This document shows positions 43,801-56,600 of a stretch of DNA of 64,000 bases, in pieces; position 1 is the first letter of the stretch, and every line of letters starts with the position of its first letter. The notes beneath the pieces were generated by a model. It was given only the letters and a program-made list of their open reading frames with translations. It did no database searches and was not told the DNA's origin. The position numbers were made by a program, and so were the translations under genes. This DNA is from Strigamia acuminata (taxonomy: Eukaryota; Arthropoda; Chilopoda; Geophilomorpha; Linotaeniidae), in the NCBI GenBank assembly GCA_949358305.1, contig OX442316.1, positions 7,192,001-7,256,000 of the forward strand. Direction: 5' to 3'.

Positions 43801-46800
43801 CTCGTGTCTGGCTGCCGTGTATGCATTTTTTTGTCCATTTTTACACACCGGTATGTCTATAAAAATGCAATCAAATTAACTTAATTTTCAAACCATCTCA
43901 TACATTAGTTGCCTGTACCTACGTTTAACATGAAGTGCGATTTGACTGCTTTCGCCTTCCCCCTCCGAGTTAACTCCAACACACGAATAGCGACCACCCT
44001 GGTTCCTTCGAATGTGTTGCAGATTTAAGCTATGGTTACTGCTTATTACACCGATTTCGGCGTTGGGTATCAACTGCTTGCCCTAAATTTTGTTGGACAA
44101 AAATTGTTTGTAATAAATGTTAGATTTCATATGATATTTCCATTATTTTTTTTTTTATTAGAAAAGCATAAAAATTTGTTCATCAACGCCTTAAATTCGT
44201 ATTTTTATTCCTTAAGCTCATGGCTTTTATCACTCGTTTTATAGCCGTCATGACGCAGATAAGTTTTTACAACATCAAGTTGGGATTAAAGTGGGATTTA
44301 CGTTTACTACACTTTTATTTGTCACGAAATATATCAAATAAATAATGTTATAAATATCGCCTTTTAGTGCCCAATAAATTTCTAAATATTTTAGAAACCA
44401 ACAGACAATAAAATTACTTAGACGCCCTAAAATAATTACTCGGAAAAGAGAACCTACGTGATTATATTTTTATAGATCAAAATCCATTTAAATCATATTT
44501 CTTTTCTTAAAGTTTCTGGCTATAAATCATGTGCTGTGAAATTTATGCGATTATACACGCTTAACAGTGGGGAAAAATATTTCATTCTGCATGTTTGTAA
44601 TGCATTTTAATGCTTCAAGTTCTATCGGAAGTCATTGCAAAGTCTATCGAGCTTGCGAAGAGTGCGGTAAAAATGAATCAAATCGTTTTAAATGCCTCTT
44701 TTACCTATCAGTTGCACACTTGGGTTGGGTTTCTTTCACATTTGTCAGCTGATAGCAAACCTAGCTGACAAAGAATTATGATCATGAAAGTGAAGAATAT
44801 TTGCAGATTCAACTTCTTCCTCGGAGTATCAAATGCTCCACCATTTTGGACTTTTCTTCCTTTTTATTAAATTTTACCAAAAAATATATATATTTTTGAA
44901 AAAAATATCCAATATCCAGTTTCAACACACACACCCACATAAAACAAGGTAGTATAAAAATAAAAGAATTTAAAATTAAAATAAAGTAAATAGAGTAAGC
45001 CTAATTTAAAGTTCTGTAACTATAAAAGCAAACGACAGAAGCCAACGACAGAAGCTGGGATCAGAAAAGAAAAAAAGTGAGAGAGAGAAGTCAAGTCAAG
45101 TCTATCTGTCAGCTACATGAATTATGTAATGGGAACAGTCAGTGGGATTTGAAAAATGTGTTACATTTTTGTAACAAGGCAAGAAAAGCTGTCACGCAGT
45201 GAAGCTTAATATAATATCAACATCATGTCAAGAACAGAAAAAACCCTTTACTTTACTACATCATTAATTTCATTAATTATGACAATAAATTCCAAAAAAA
45301 AGAGATAAATCCTTCAGTATTTCCATTTTGAGAAATGGAAAATTTTCATAAAAATTATATTTCTTCAGTTTTTTGTATTTTTTACCCATCTCTCGTGCGG
45401 CTCACTAATTGGTCAAATTAAGCAGTTGCCATGGAGATTGGTATTGCTCACGTGGTTCACATCCTGTGAAAAGGGAATTTTCGGTAAAGATTTAGTCTAA
45501 AATTGTCAAATTGAAATCCAAATGAAACATAAACCAGTCAAGCTTGTCAAGAATGACCGTGATTTTCCTTGGCTATTAAACTCATTGCTAACTAAATATT
45601 ATCTATTTATTTGGGACAATTTCACCCACTTCACAGTGGAGCACCGCAACTAAAACATTTGTCTGGAAAATTCTTAAACCACTACATGTTTTCAACCTCC
45701 TTCAACAGGATTAAAGTAGAAGTTACGGAAACTTTCCAAATCCAATCTCATCACGACACTTTCGCATAAAGCTAATTTGGCCCGCTATTTTGAGTATCGA
45801 GAGAAGATAATCAATTTGGTTTAGCATATTGATTATCAAGGTGAACGACGAAGAAGCCCAGCGGTGAATTTAACTTAGTGCAAACTTGAGTTACTGTAAT
45901 TCAAATTCAAATGCAAACTCGGACAAGTGTTTGCGTAGATTGTCACGTCGTTAGGTCAACCTAACCTAAACCTAACCTAACCTAACCTAACCTAACCTAA
46001 ACCTAACCTTAGGTCAACCGTTACAATAGTTTTTCGAAAATTAAGTTCTTCGTGGGTCTGTAGTAACCAAAAGATTGCAAATTCGTGGGCGCCTCACGCG
46101 ACACGGTCCAAGCGTGACATTTTAGTTGGATATTCGCAAATATTGGGGTCTGCAACCTTCAATTGTCGTCGTAATTGTTCCGCCTAATAAATAAATTAGT
46201 GTACAATATCGGACATTTGGGACTACGCTTGAAATTGCATCCAACCCGCGACCAAGATTAAACCCCAAACTAACCCCTAGACACCACCCATTGTTTGTAT
46301 ATACTTTAATAACATTCAGCTACTTGTTTATTTATATATTTTTGTGTTTGTTTGCAAATTGTTTAAATTGCCTCTTAAAACATCGCAGTCAAAAAGCACT
46401 GTTTTATGCCTGCTGCCCCTTGTTTTCGAAAGCTTTATGCACATCTGCAGCTTGTGCACTTTAATAATTCGCTAGCAAGTTTGTCTTTCACCACATAAAT
46501 AAACGTCGTCTTGTATTATTTATATAGATAATAATCCCATAAATGCAGGGTACAGTCTAACATTCGGAAACTGCAGCAAATTTCTGTCTTAGTGATCACA
46601 GATAATTGCATTTGTGTCTCTGAATTCAAGACCTATGATTCGATTGCTGTGTACACCTGCTGTAGTACCAACTTATTTCCCCACAGATCGATTGTTTTAG
46701 GTGGATCTTTCAATTTTCTGAAATTTCGTTAAAGCAAATAACGCCAAACACAAAAATTCATACAACACCCTCCGGTTTCAACAAAGAGAGAAGAAAAAAT

Positions 46801-49800
46801 AAATAAAAACCAATAAATGTGTTCTTTTGCACATGATAATATTGTTTCTCCCTTCAGGGTTTCATCTTTGTGATAATTGTCACAGCTTCAAGTTATGAAT
46901 ACCAAATTATATTTTCAGGATAAATCGATAAAATATCCTCAGTTTTTTTTTTTATCCGAAACTATATTAACGATACCCAAGGCAAATTTGTGTGTGATAA
47001 AACAATAAAGCAACTGTAATTTCAAATGAGGTTTTCTCCAGTGCGCTTTCTAGTTTCTAGCCTGGAGGAAATACTGATAGCTGACATCAGGTGGCCTTCA
47101 TTGGCGCATAAGCATTGAATGTCAAAAACAAATGCGGAAATGTTATGTCAGCATGACCAGAAAGAGAAAAGATACCACACTTTACTGCAAACAAATTACA
47201 AATAATTCTCTAAAGCCGCATCCTTAAAGCCAGAATAGAAAACTTTTGTTTTTTCCTTCAAAAACGAACTTAAGATTGCTTTGATTAACAAAGCCTTTGC
47301 TAATTAAATTAGTCAAGGCTTGAATGTCGAGTGATCTCCATTAAATAATCAATTCGTTCATTTTGATGCAATTATTTTGCCATTTCATTTAGTTCTGCAA
47401 CCACCAACTTAATAAATTTCAAAAAAAAAAATCCTAAAATCTTAGTTGAATGTCTTTAAATCTCAAATTAGATTCTTAAAGGATATAAAATAAAGAAAAG
47501 AAAAAATAATTTTTTATAATTAGCGCTAATTCATTAATTCGACCAATTATGCATTTGATTAGCTCACAAAAGCTCTCTCAACTTGATAATGACAAGTGTA
47601 TTCATCACAGTCCACTTAAGCGTTATTTTAAATGGCAATGCGTTGACTACATACCTGAAACCGCCAAAACAAACTGATAATGGATGGATTTGATTGAACA
47701 CTACAGCTTAAAACAACCTCATCTCCTTCGTGAATATTTTCCAGGCTAATTGAACTGTCAATGGACAACTTAGAAATAGGACGATCTGCAACAAAATATT
47801 GATTTATCAACTCCAAAAATATCTTTAATACTGAAATGCAAGATTCTAAAAGCTTGAAAATACGAAAAAGCCACTCGTGTTTCCCCGGCTCGAATTGGGC
47901 AAATCATCAAAAACAAACATGGAACTAACGGACTTGTAACTGGGTTTTAGCTAACTTCAAGCGCGCGCTTGCAAGAAAAATTTCAAACAAAATCACTGCA
48001 CGTTGAAATTCTAAATTTTTTCCCTAACAAGTTAACCAAAAAAAAAAAAAAATTCCTTGATACTCACAATGGACATTTAGTTTCCACGTATGTTGAATTC
48101 CACTACCAGGAATGGCGGGGTTCTCTGCTCGGCACGCCAATGTTTTCCCATGATCTTGACTAGTGGGTGTGAAAATGAGAATGCTTGTAGTGACATTCGT
48201 GTCTAGGGATATGGTCTCCTCTGTGCGTTTCATTCTCGTTTCTCCATTCCACCAAGCCATTATGGGTGGAGGTCGTGAGCCCACTGACTGACACGCCAAT
48301 TCATAACGACGAGTTGCGGATAAAAACTGTTCCACATTTAAGATTTTCACTTCTAAAGGTTTTACTGTTTGCAGCATCAAATAAAAATTATAAAAAAAAA
48401 CGTATTAACAAATTGTAGAATTCTTCTTCCGGTGATGCTTACAATTCATATCGACCGAGACCGACGTTGACTTTGGATTTGTTATGTTGTTATTATTAGC
48501 TTTACATGTAAACACGGTACTGTAATCCTGCCGACTAAGCACTGGTACCAAAAGATCATTGCGTACAATGCCTAATGACGTCACTTCGTAGCTGTCATCC
48601 AACATTTCATTGTCACTCCACCATTCAACCCGAGGAGGAGGTCTGCCTAAATGGAAAGTTGATAAGATATTTCCAAGGCCCTTTTGTGGCATTATGATAC
48701 AGACAAAACCCACAATGTAGAAACAAAAAATATTTTCGTTTTAACTGAATATATGTTTTGTCTACTGCCCAAAATAAATTGTTTTGTGTTTTTATTGAGT
48801 AATCTTTCTCCGAAATCGATTAGAAATGTGATATAGAGTGAAATAAAACTCGGTGCACTCGACCTCTTAAAAGGCAAACAACAGCCAATTACTGTACAAC
48901 AAGTAAAACCCACCTCCAACAGCTTCGCACGATAAAAAGAATGTAGTTCCTTCATTATACGGTCCAACTATACTGTCAAGCTCCAGACCTTTCTCACCTA
49001 GAATAGTTGGGCGTTTCGGGGGTACTGAAATTCAAAAAAGGTTGTGTCCAAAATGCGGTAAAACGTAAAACAAAAAGGAAAAACAAAATCTCACCTACGA
49101 CTGCCAAAAAAACTAGGTAATTACGGGTGTGAGCTTTACGAAAATCGACTCTGCAGCGATAAACACCTTCGTCTTCGTCCCGAACGTTTTCGATCAACAA
49201 ATGAGCCGGAGTTGAATTAGTGTGAAACGACGTGCGCCGTGTAATATCAATTCCTGAATAATTGAGCAAACTCGGTTCCCCCGTACTCTTTTGACGAAGA
49301 TCTAAACTAGAAAATTAAATGAGAAAAATCGTGTTGGATTTGTTTGCTAAATGTAATTATGGTTTTCCCTAAAGATTATTACACACTTGAGAAGCTTAAG
49401 AAATATGAAAATTATGCACTCGTTTGGCTGTAAGTAATTGATAACCTTTTAAAACGAAAGATTAATCTCCAAGTTCAAGCGAAAGAGAAATGAAATTGTG
49501 TTTACCCAGATATGTCATCTTACGACGAGTGTAAATATTTGGCTTCCCAACTTGTAATTAACGGTCGAATTATTCAAAATTTTAATTTTATTTTATTTTA
49601 AGATTGGGTTCGTTACCCGCAGGATGGTTGGGAAAAATAAGTTTGATAATTGTGAGCATTATTAAAACGAGTCAATAAAAGCTTTCAAGCATTTGATTAT
49701 AATTATTCACAGAATAATCAAATTGATTAATGCCTCAGGTTACCTCAACCCTGTAATATGAGTTTTAACGATTAATGATTGTAAGCTTTAATCTACCAAC

Positions 49801-50618
49801 TTGATGAAAAGACAATGTAAATTATATCCCGTGTTCGTACATCCTCAAAATCAAGAAAAATGCTCAATAACAAACTACATTTTTTTTTCAGGTTGAGATT
49901 TAAGAAATTTGGAGCATTTCTTACATTTCTCAGACGATCATGATGCTCGGATGCATCTCAAATAATGTTTTTTCTCTTTCTTACTCCACAAAAGGTAAAT
50001 AAATAAAAAAAAAAAAAAAAAAAAAACTCCTTTAAAAAAAAATTGACATGTTTCTTCCATTGAAAAGAGACAAAACAACGTTGTCTTATCTTATTTCTAT
50101 TGTTCTGCTTGAACTCGAAACTGAACTCAATCGTAAATTTCTTTTTCTTACATCCTTGCAAAATTTAATTTTCCTCATGTCACCTAAAACCACCAAATGT
50201 CAAATTAAACCATGTACGACCGTTTTAAACTTAAAGACACCACTTTTCACCCCGTAATTGATGAATCGTTACACATAAAAAGACATTTGTTTCCTTTTTA
50301 TTTTCCCCATTCATATTTCATAACAAAAAAAAAAAAAATCAGATAAAATCTAAAAAAAATATATAATCTCGTTGACAAGCCAAAAAAAAATGATGAATAA
50401 ATAACAACGAAGAATAAAAATCAGAGAAAATTGTAGCAATCTACGAAGTAAATAAAAAATGAGTATTTTTGAAGCTTACTTATAAATAGGGCTCCCAAAC
50501 CCATCTTTGAACCAAAGTACCAACTGAGTATTATCGTCAGACGTTGAAGGCGTAATGTCGCATGGTAATCGTGCCTTTCCTTGGACGACCGCTGAAGCAT
50601 TAGCATTGATGCTCTCAC
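40817..50618 (-). CDS. side-like: sidestep-family cell-surface receptor (5' exon missing)
   Basis: Fourteen exons: 50618-50480, 49306-49095, 49024-48914, 48646-48443, 48364-48068, 47785-47655, 44082-43923, 43856-43759, 43684-43489, 42838-42702, 42639-42480, 42413-42263, 41103-41015, 40929-40817. All junctions are in frame. Sidestep proteins are arthropod neuronal or muscle recognition molecules that bind Beat-family partners. Ig1 shows RLPCDI...LVLWFKD and DEDEGVYRCRVDFRKAHTRN. Ig2 has GRPPPRVEWW, Ig3 has GSRPPPIMAWW, Ig4 has GDEVVLSCSVQSNP...RYSCVGVNSEG, and Ig5 has TVTIPCEVEAFP...GTFYCFAMN. One FN3, a TM helix (VALGTVVILALLCVVLIILL) and a short tail follow. The first visible exon starts in phase 1 after TTTTTCAG, so the signal-peptide exon lies further upstream. 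Confidence 0.88.
41104..42262. other. intron of sidestep-like gene, no gene seen
   Basis: AT-rich apart from a pyrimidine- and CpG-rich patch on the plus strand at about 41860-42060. No coding exon was found between the TM exon and the tail exon. Confidence 0.35.
42895..43274. repeat. inverted-repeat (MITE-like) element in sidestep intron
   Basis: The left arm AGACCTAAATAC...GGACTGCGCACTG (42895-42923) is an imperfect inverted copy of the right arm CAGTTCGCAAGTCTAGTGTATTTAGGTCT (43246-43274). The arms are about 28 bp with a few mismatches. No clear target duplication was seen, so superfamily is unassigned. Confidence 0.5.
43273..43431. repeat. second inverted repeat, adjacent hairpin
   Basis: Arms CTTGATATGACACTCCATATG (43273-43293) and CATATGAATGTCATACTCAAG (43411-43431) are inverted copies with a few differences. 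It abuts the previous inverted repeat and ends 58 bp from the Ig5 exon. Confidence 0.45.
45951..46018. repeat. interstitial telomeric (TTAGG/CCTAA)n tract
   Basis: About ten copies of CCTAA, a few as ACCTAA variants, are present on the plus strand (45959-46010). They are flanked by TTAGGTCAACC on both sides. (TTAGG)n is the ancestral insect telomere repeat. It lies inside the 3.57 kb intron of the sidestep-like gene (44083-47654). The rest of that intron shows no exon. Confidence 0.85.
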
Positions 50619-53600
50619 CTGAAAAAATAAAACCATCTTTACAACATCACATTTGCAACTGACGCCTTTATCCCGAAAGGTACCAATTTTGCCTGAATTT
50701 TACACCTCACCCTATTTTAAATTCATGAAGGTCTTGCGGCCTGTAAAGTTGTTGATAGCATACCGAAACTGATGTAAACATTGGATATAAAAAAACAAGA
50801 ATGGCTTTTCGCAATCTAAACTTGGGTAATGTGATTTTAAAGTCAACAGGTATGACGTAAATTAAAGTCAAAAAACAAAATTACTTTTCTAAGTCTCCAA
50901 CCCAAGGAAAAACTCTTTCTTTTCCTTCCCATTCTGTACGTAGATGAACTTTTGCGTACACAACAACAACAACCAAAAAAAATGGGATTAAAGCGAATGG
51001 CCCCCTGCAATCTCTCGCGCACCCAACGTTCTTCATTATATAGTGAAAATTCTTCAAACGCATTATAATAGAATCCCACCGACCTAAATTTCCATTTCTA
51101 ATTAGTAATCCTTAGAAAAATTCCTTATTAGAAATTCCATTAGAAACAAATGACACATTTTCCATATTTTAGCAGTAAAGATGTTCAGTTGTTTACCAAA
51201 CACAAAGCTAATAAAAAGATCATTCAATCAGTACACCTGAACTCGTGCACATCTAATTACGGTTGGCACAGGTAATCCCATACGAATCACCGTGGCGTGC
51301 AACCGCATCACCAGCATCATTACTAGATGCCACAAGCCTGACACATGTAAAAAAGAAAAGTTAAAAATATTCACAGCACACAACCTCTTCATAGCTGAGG
51401 ATCTTGTCAACACGCAAAGAGCGTTTAAATCACCCGAGAACCCCTTGGCATGAATAAAAAGTCACATATTTGATGCGGAAAACAGTTGTGCAAATGCCTA
51501 TAAATTCAGACCAATTGCCCGTCAACAATGGTAAACCAAGCACTTTCCTTATACAGAAACGAACTGGCACTGCGGAACTGGAACGAACTGCTCGCCCTTC
51601 ACCAAACTGTTCACATTCGAATGTGCGTATTCGACTGGGCCGAGAAACTTTTCCACCATAGTTTATACAATAAAAGCAATAGATATTGAACGTGAAAGTA
51701 AAGTTTAATTCGCTTCTTCAGTCGATGCAGATACGAGACATTTCGCTTCAACTTTGTATTACATTAGAGCGAAGTAACTTTTTAATAGTTGCTTTAACAT
51801 CAATTGGACAATAAAGTTTTAGTTTGCACTGTCGTGCTAGGCACTAAGTATCCAGCAAAGAGGGCGTTTATCAGAGGGGCCATTTACAATGGTTTAATGG
51901 CGAAAAGAAAGTAAAGTGAGGCAACCATCTGGACGAAAATGGTCAATCAACTTTCAACATCAAACTCCTTGATGTTTTAGTGATTTCAGCAAAAATAGAT
52001 GATTGTTGCATATAGTTTTAAGGTAAAAATCAATTTTTGACAAATAACAATGCGTTTTTCTTTGCGGATTTCGTTTCCAACCAACATTTTTCAAAATCAA
52101 AATTGCATTAAAGATTATCGAAAATCTTTTACACGCTAAAATCCGCTTAGTACCGCTTCGCCTAGGTGATAACACGCACTTGAAATTGCTTTTGCAAATT
52201 CACATCTCAAAAAATGTTGTTTATTAGAATTTTATAAGTGAGGAATTTATATTTTAATGTACAATTTAGATACGGCAACACCAATTTTAACTCAGGAAGA
52301 TAAAGTCCAATTATATACAGCTCTGTCGATAAAAATACATATCCATCACATAAAATATTCATAGTAATTGCAAACTTCGCATTACGCAGCATGTCGAATA
52401 TAAACTCACTCAATTACCACTAAAATTGTCACTAAGGGAGTCGCAGTTAGCGTTTTATTGACAAAATACGGTCCGACGGCACATAAATTACGCTTAATTT
52501 TCCAAAATATCCAATAAAATAATGAAAAAAAACTCAATCTTTAGAATTTCGTACGAAAAGTCGAGTCATTAAACCGAAACAAAAACTATTTATTGATTTG
52601 TTTGTGTTTTCATTGCTCCCTCTGTGTGACAATAGTTCATTTTTTCGTTTGGTTTCGCTATTGATGAACCTATTTTCCAGCAGTTTCATTTTACTCTATT
52701 GGACCCTAAAAAGCCCTTGGTTTTGTACCTTTGTGACTCTAGCATGGAAACGTGGCTTACGTGTAAAACAGGGCGCCCTTAACGTGGAATGAAAGTGGTC
52801 CATTTTAAGGGAATTGGTTTTTCGCCAGCATGTGACACAACATCACAAACAAGAAACAATTTGAATTTATTACAACCGCATCCGCAACACAGCTGCAAGT
52901 AATCAGAACTCGCCATTATCACTAAGCAAAATGTCAATATCCAAGTATAAAATACAACGAAAGCAACAGACAAAGAAAAAATTAAATAAATAAAAGTTTC
53001 ACTATACGTACTGCCAACAAAAAAAAAAAAAAAAAAAAAAAATTAAATACTCCACAGATTAAAGAAAAAAAATAAAAGAAAAAAAAATTGCCATCTTAAG
53101 AATAATAGAAACACAGTACACAGTTGGATGCCCAACGGAAGAGGTTTTGGCGTTTGGCCAAAGTTATTCTAGAGCATTTTGCACAAACCCAAGCTCAGAT
53201 TACTTTTATAGTAAAAGCCCCCTTTGAGGAAAACAACTGGCATCCGGTTTTACTTGTGAATATTTGCTACACACCGTAGTAAGTCATATACGGAGTTTAA
53301 AAATAAAAAAAAAATTTAAAAAATACATTCACCGTTTAATAAAAAACGCAAAAATACTTTTTTTTTAAAGTTTCATTTTGATTCTTTTAATCAAATCGCA
53401 TTTATTTATTGACACAAGAGACAAACTGATTCATTTTTGTTTTTCCTGCTGGTTTGTATTGATTTTTCTCGCGAATGACTGGAGATGAGCAGCGACAAGT
53501 AAATTGCTTTCTCATGTTGATGTCAGCTCTGTTAAATGGATCATCTTTAAATATGTAACTTTTGATCAGATCTCGTGCACATTCGACGACATTTTTTGTC

Positions 53601-56600
53601 AAGTAATTTAATATCGGAGATGGATCGAGTTAGAGATAATGGATTTTTGATAACATATTAATACCGCAGATCATTTCGACTTTCAAATCAAGCTCGAAAA
53701 TTAAATTTTACTTAGTTTTATTCGGAATGCGGTCGCTTGGAAACCGCATCTCAGAATCCATAACAACATACAAAAATTCGCGACACAACAACTATTCAGC
53801 AACATGGACACAAGAATTTTGATTTTAGAGTGATGTATTACGCCCGACTCATTCTTTTTTTTGTTCAGAAAAGAATGATTTTTTTCTATTCTAAATAACT
53901 TGCTGCGTCAGCATCAACTCTGTTTCGAAAAGCTTTACTCACAGTTTCACACTCAGCACCTTGTCCTGCAAATATCTTCAAATCTACGAATGCAAATATC
54001 CGATTAGTAGGAAAACACTCATCTCGATATTTCTCTCAGACTCCATTTGCTCCTTCAGCTACAGATCACGAGATAGTCTTAATTTTCTTTCCACGTTATG
54101 GAACTCAATATTGGACACATAAGTAGCCCGGTTGCAAGCAACATAATTGCGTTACAACACATCAAGAAATATAAATTATAAATTATAATTTCAATGTGCA
54201 CACATGTAAATTGTGTTGATTTCCGCTGACTTAAGAGCGAGATCCATAACTGGATTAAGGTCAACCCAATCCACCATCTCCTTCTACAAAAAGAAAAAAA
54301 TTTCAAATAGGTAAACAAAATCAGAAAAGCTCTTGTTTCCAGAGGTTAGTTTCCAACGCCCTTTTCTGAAGGTTGCTGGTTCTTCCCTGCTAATCTGTTT
54401 ACATTAAGAGCGTTGTTTGAATACTGTTATTAAAAGGTCAGAGTTTAAGTCACAAAAGTGTTAAGAGTTGAGACTTTAATTTTAAAGCGTGCAATTCAAG
54501 GTGTAATGGAACAAAACTCAAAACGGAGTCTCATAATCTTAATCTATATTTTGATGAGACGAAAAAAAAGCTCTAGACGTAAAAGGTAATAAATTTTCTA
54601 CACTCGGAAAGAGAAAAAAATTATATTAATTCATTTTTAATATACAGACATTGAAAATAGGCGCGTTTATCTAAACTCTTGAGGCATTAAATCCTAAAAG
54701 TTGTTGCACTTGTTTATCATTAAGTTGTTCATAAAGAGGAAAAAAACATTTATGCATAATTAGTTGCAACAACATCCGTGCTCTTTTGTTGTTTCTCGCC
54801 GGTTTATTCCCAGGGGATGTTTTTACACAACATAGTTTAGACGAATAAAGCTTAATTACATTTTTAATACCTGGGCACTAATCGCGATAAAAAAGTGCGC
54901 ATAAATGAAAAACAGCTATTGCCCAATTATTAAATTAATTAAAAAAATTTATATAAAAAAAATTAAGGGACATTTAAATGTAAATTCTCGATCAAGCCAA
55001 CGGAATTTCTTGGTTGATTAAAATTACCTAAGCTTTTCCAATTAAAACACGCAATTAAAATGGTAAATGACGTAATGTTGTATCGATTGACTAAAGATTT
55101 AAACAAAAACAAAAAACGGAAAATTCAAAAAGTTTGCGTTAACTATTTAACTATTAAATGAATGTTATCCGAGCCTCTAAGCTAATGAATTAAGTACATT
55201 TTACACGAACAATTCGGCTTTCAATTGATTTTCGCGCACAGCATTATTGGAAATCGTTCTTTGTTGTGCCACAACAGATGAATTGATGAAACTTGATATT
55301 GGGATTGGGTCAAGAAAAGCAAGCATCAGCTTCAAAGTCATTTCACAAGTACCAAGTACTTGGAAAATGGTTCGAAAGCACTAGGTTTTGGCAAGACAGT
55401 CAGACTAATGGATATAAAATTTTTGTTACAATATATTTTTTTCTTTCTCTTCTCTTGAAGAATAAAACAAAAAAATCATCAACGTCAACGAGCAAAAGTT
55501 AACTTTCCAAAACTTCAACTGTAAATTTTTTTAATTATTTAGCTTAAAAATTATTATTAAATTTGATGTTTTCACATGATATATAGGTATGTAAAATGGC
55601 TTAAAGGGGTTTGTGCAAAAGCCGCATTGAAAATTTCAACATTTTAACAATTGTTTATCTTTGGCCCTTAGAGCTTTGCTGCACATCACGAACAAATAAA
55701 ATTTATTCCCACAGAAATATGTATAAAATGTGACAGCCGTCAGAGTTAAAATCAATTTCCGTCGAAGGATTGTTATATATATATATATAGTTTGGTTATT
55801 TACAAGTAATATGATAGGAATAAATTTCAAACATTTTTGTCAGGGACCTCGAAATGTTGACCAATCCTTATCAAATTCATATCATTTTATTTGTAAGCAG
55901 TCATAAAAAAAGTAATAAATAAAAAAAACCCATCAAAGAAATCTGAGATCTAGATTTATAGATGTAGAAATCTTTCATGTTATTTCATAACAATATAACT
56001 CAAACACTAAAAATTCAACAAAATTCAACTCCTGGTGATAACAAATTTAAAAAAAATTAATATTTTGATTCCACGAGGAAAAACTTGGATAAGAATAACT
56101 TAAACCATTATCACGAAATGCAAAAACGCACCCCTTGAGCTTTCCTGCTGGTTCTTCAATGTCAAAATGTTTAATAACGATGGATCCCCACTTCTCTTCT
56201 ATAACGTGATATATATTTTAAGGTGTCCATTCCGACCGCAGCCATTTCTCCTTTCCCCCTTCATATTTTTATATTAACCGGTTTTTCCTCTTCTAAAAGT
56301 ACCTTGCTAGGAGAAAATTATACAGTTTGGTGTACCTTTTCTTGCAAATATTTTTCCTGGCTTAACGGCGACAGTCAATGCAATTTAACCCTATTTTATA
56401 TCTTCGCGCAACTCGAAATAGTAGCGAAATTATTACCTTCAATAACTGCAAAAGAATTTATAGAAAAAGTCAACTTGGACCACTTTTCTCGCATTTCCGA
56501 CTGCCAACAAAGAGATCAAACAAACCCTACGTGATGCCTGTCATGCAGCGTAACCTTCATAAGGCGGTTGATGATTCGAGTTGACACTAGAAAGAGATAT

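Noticed and set aside
51228-51413. Hydrophobic open frame as the missing sidestep signal exon
   Set aside because: The strong donor (CAG|GTGTAC) is in phase 0 while the first Ig exon needs phase 1, and the N-terminus is not a convincing signal peptide.
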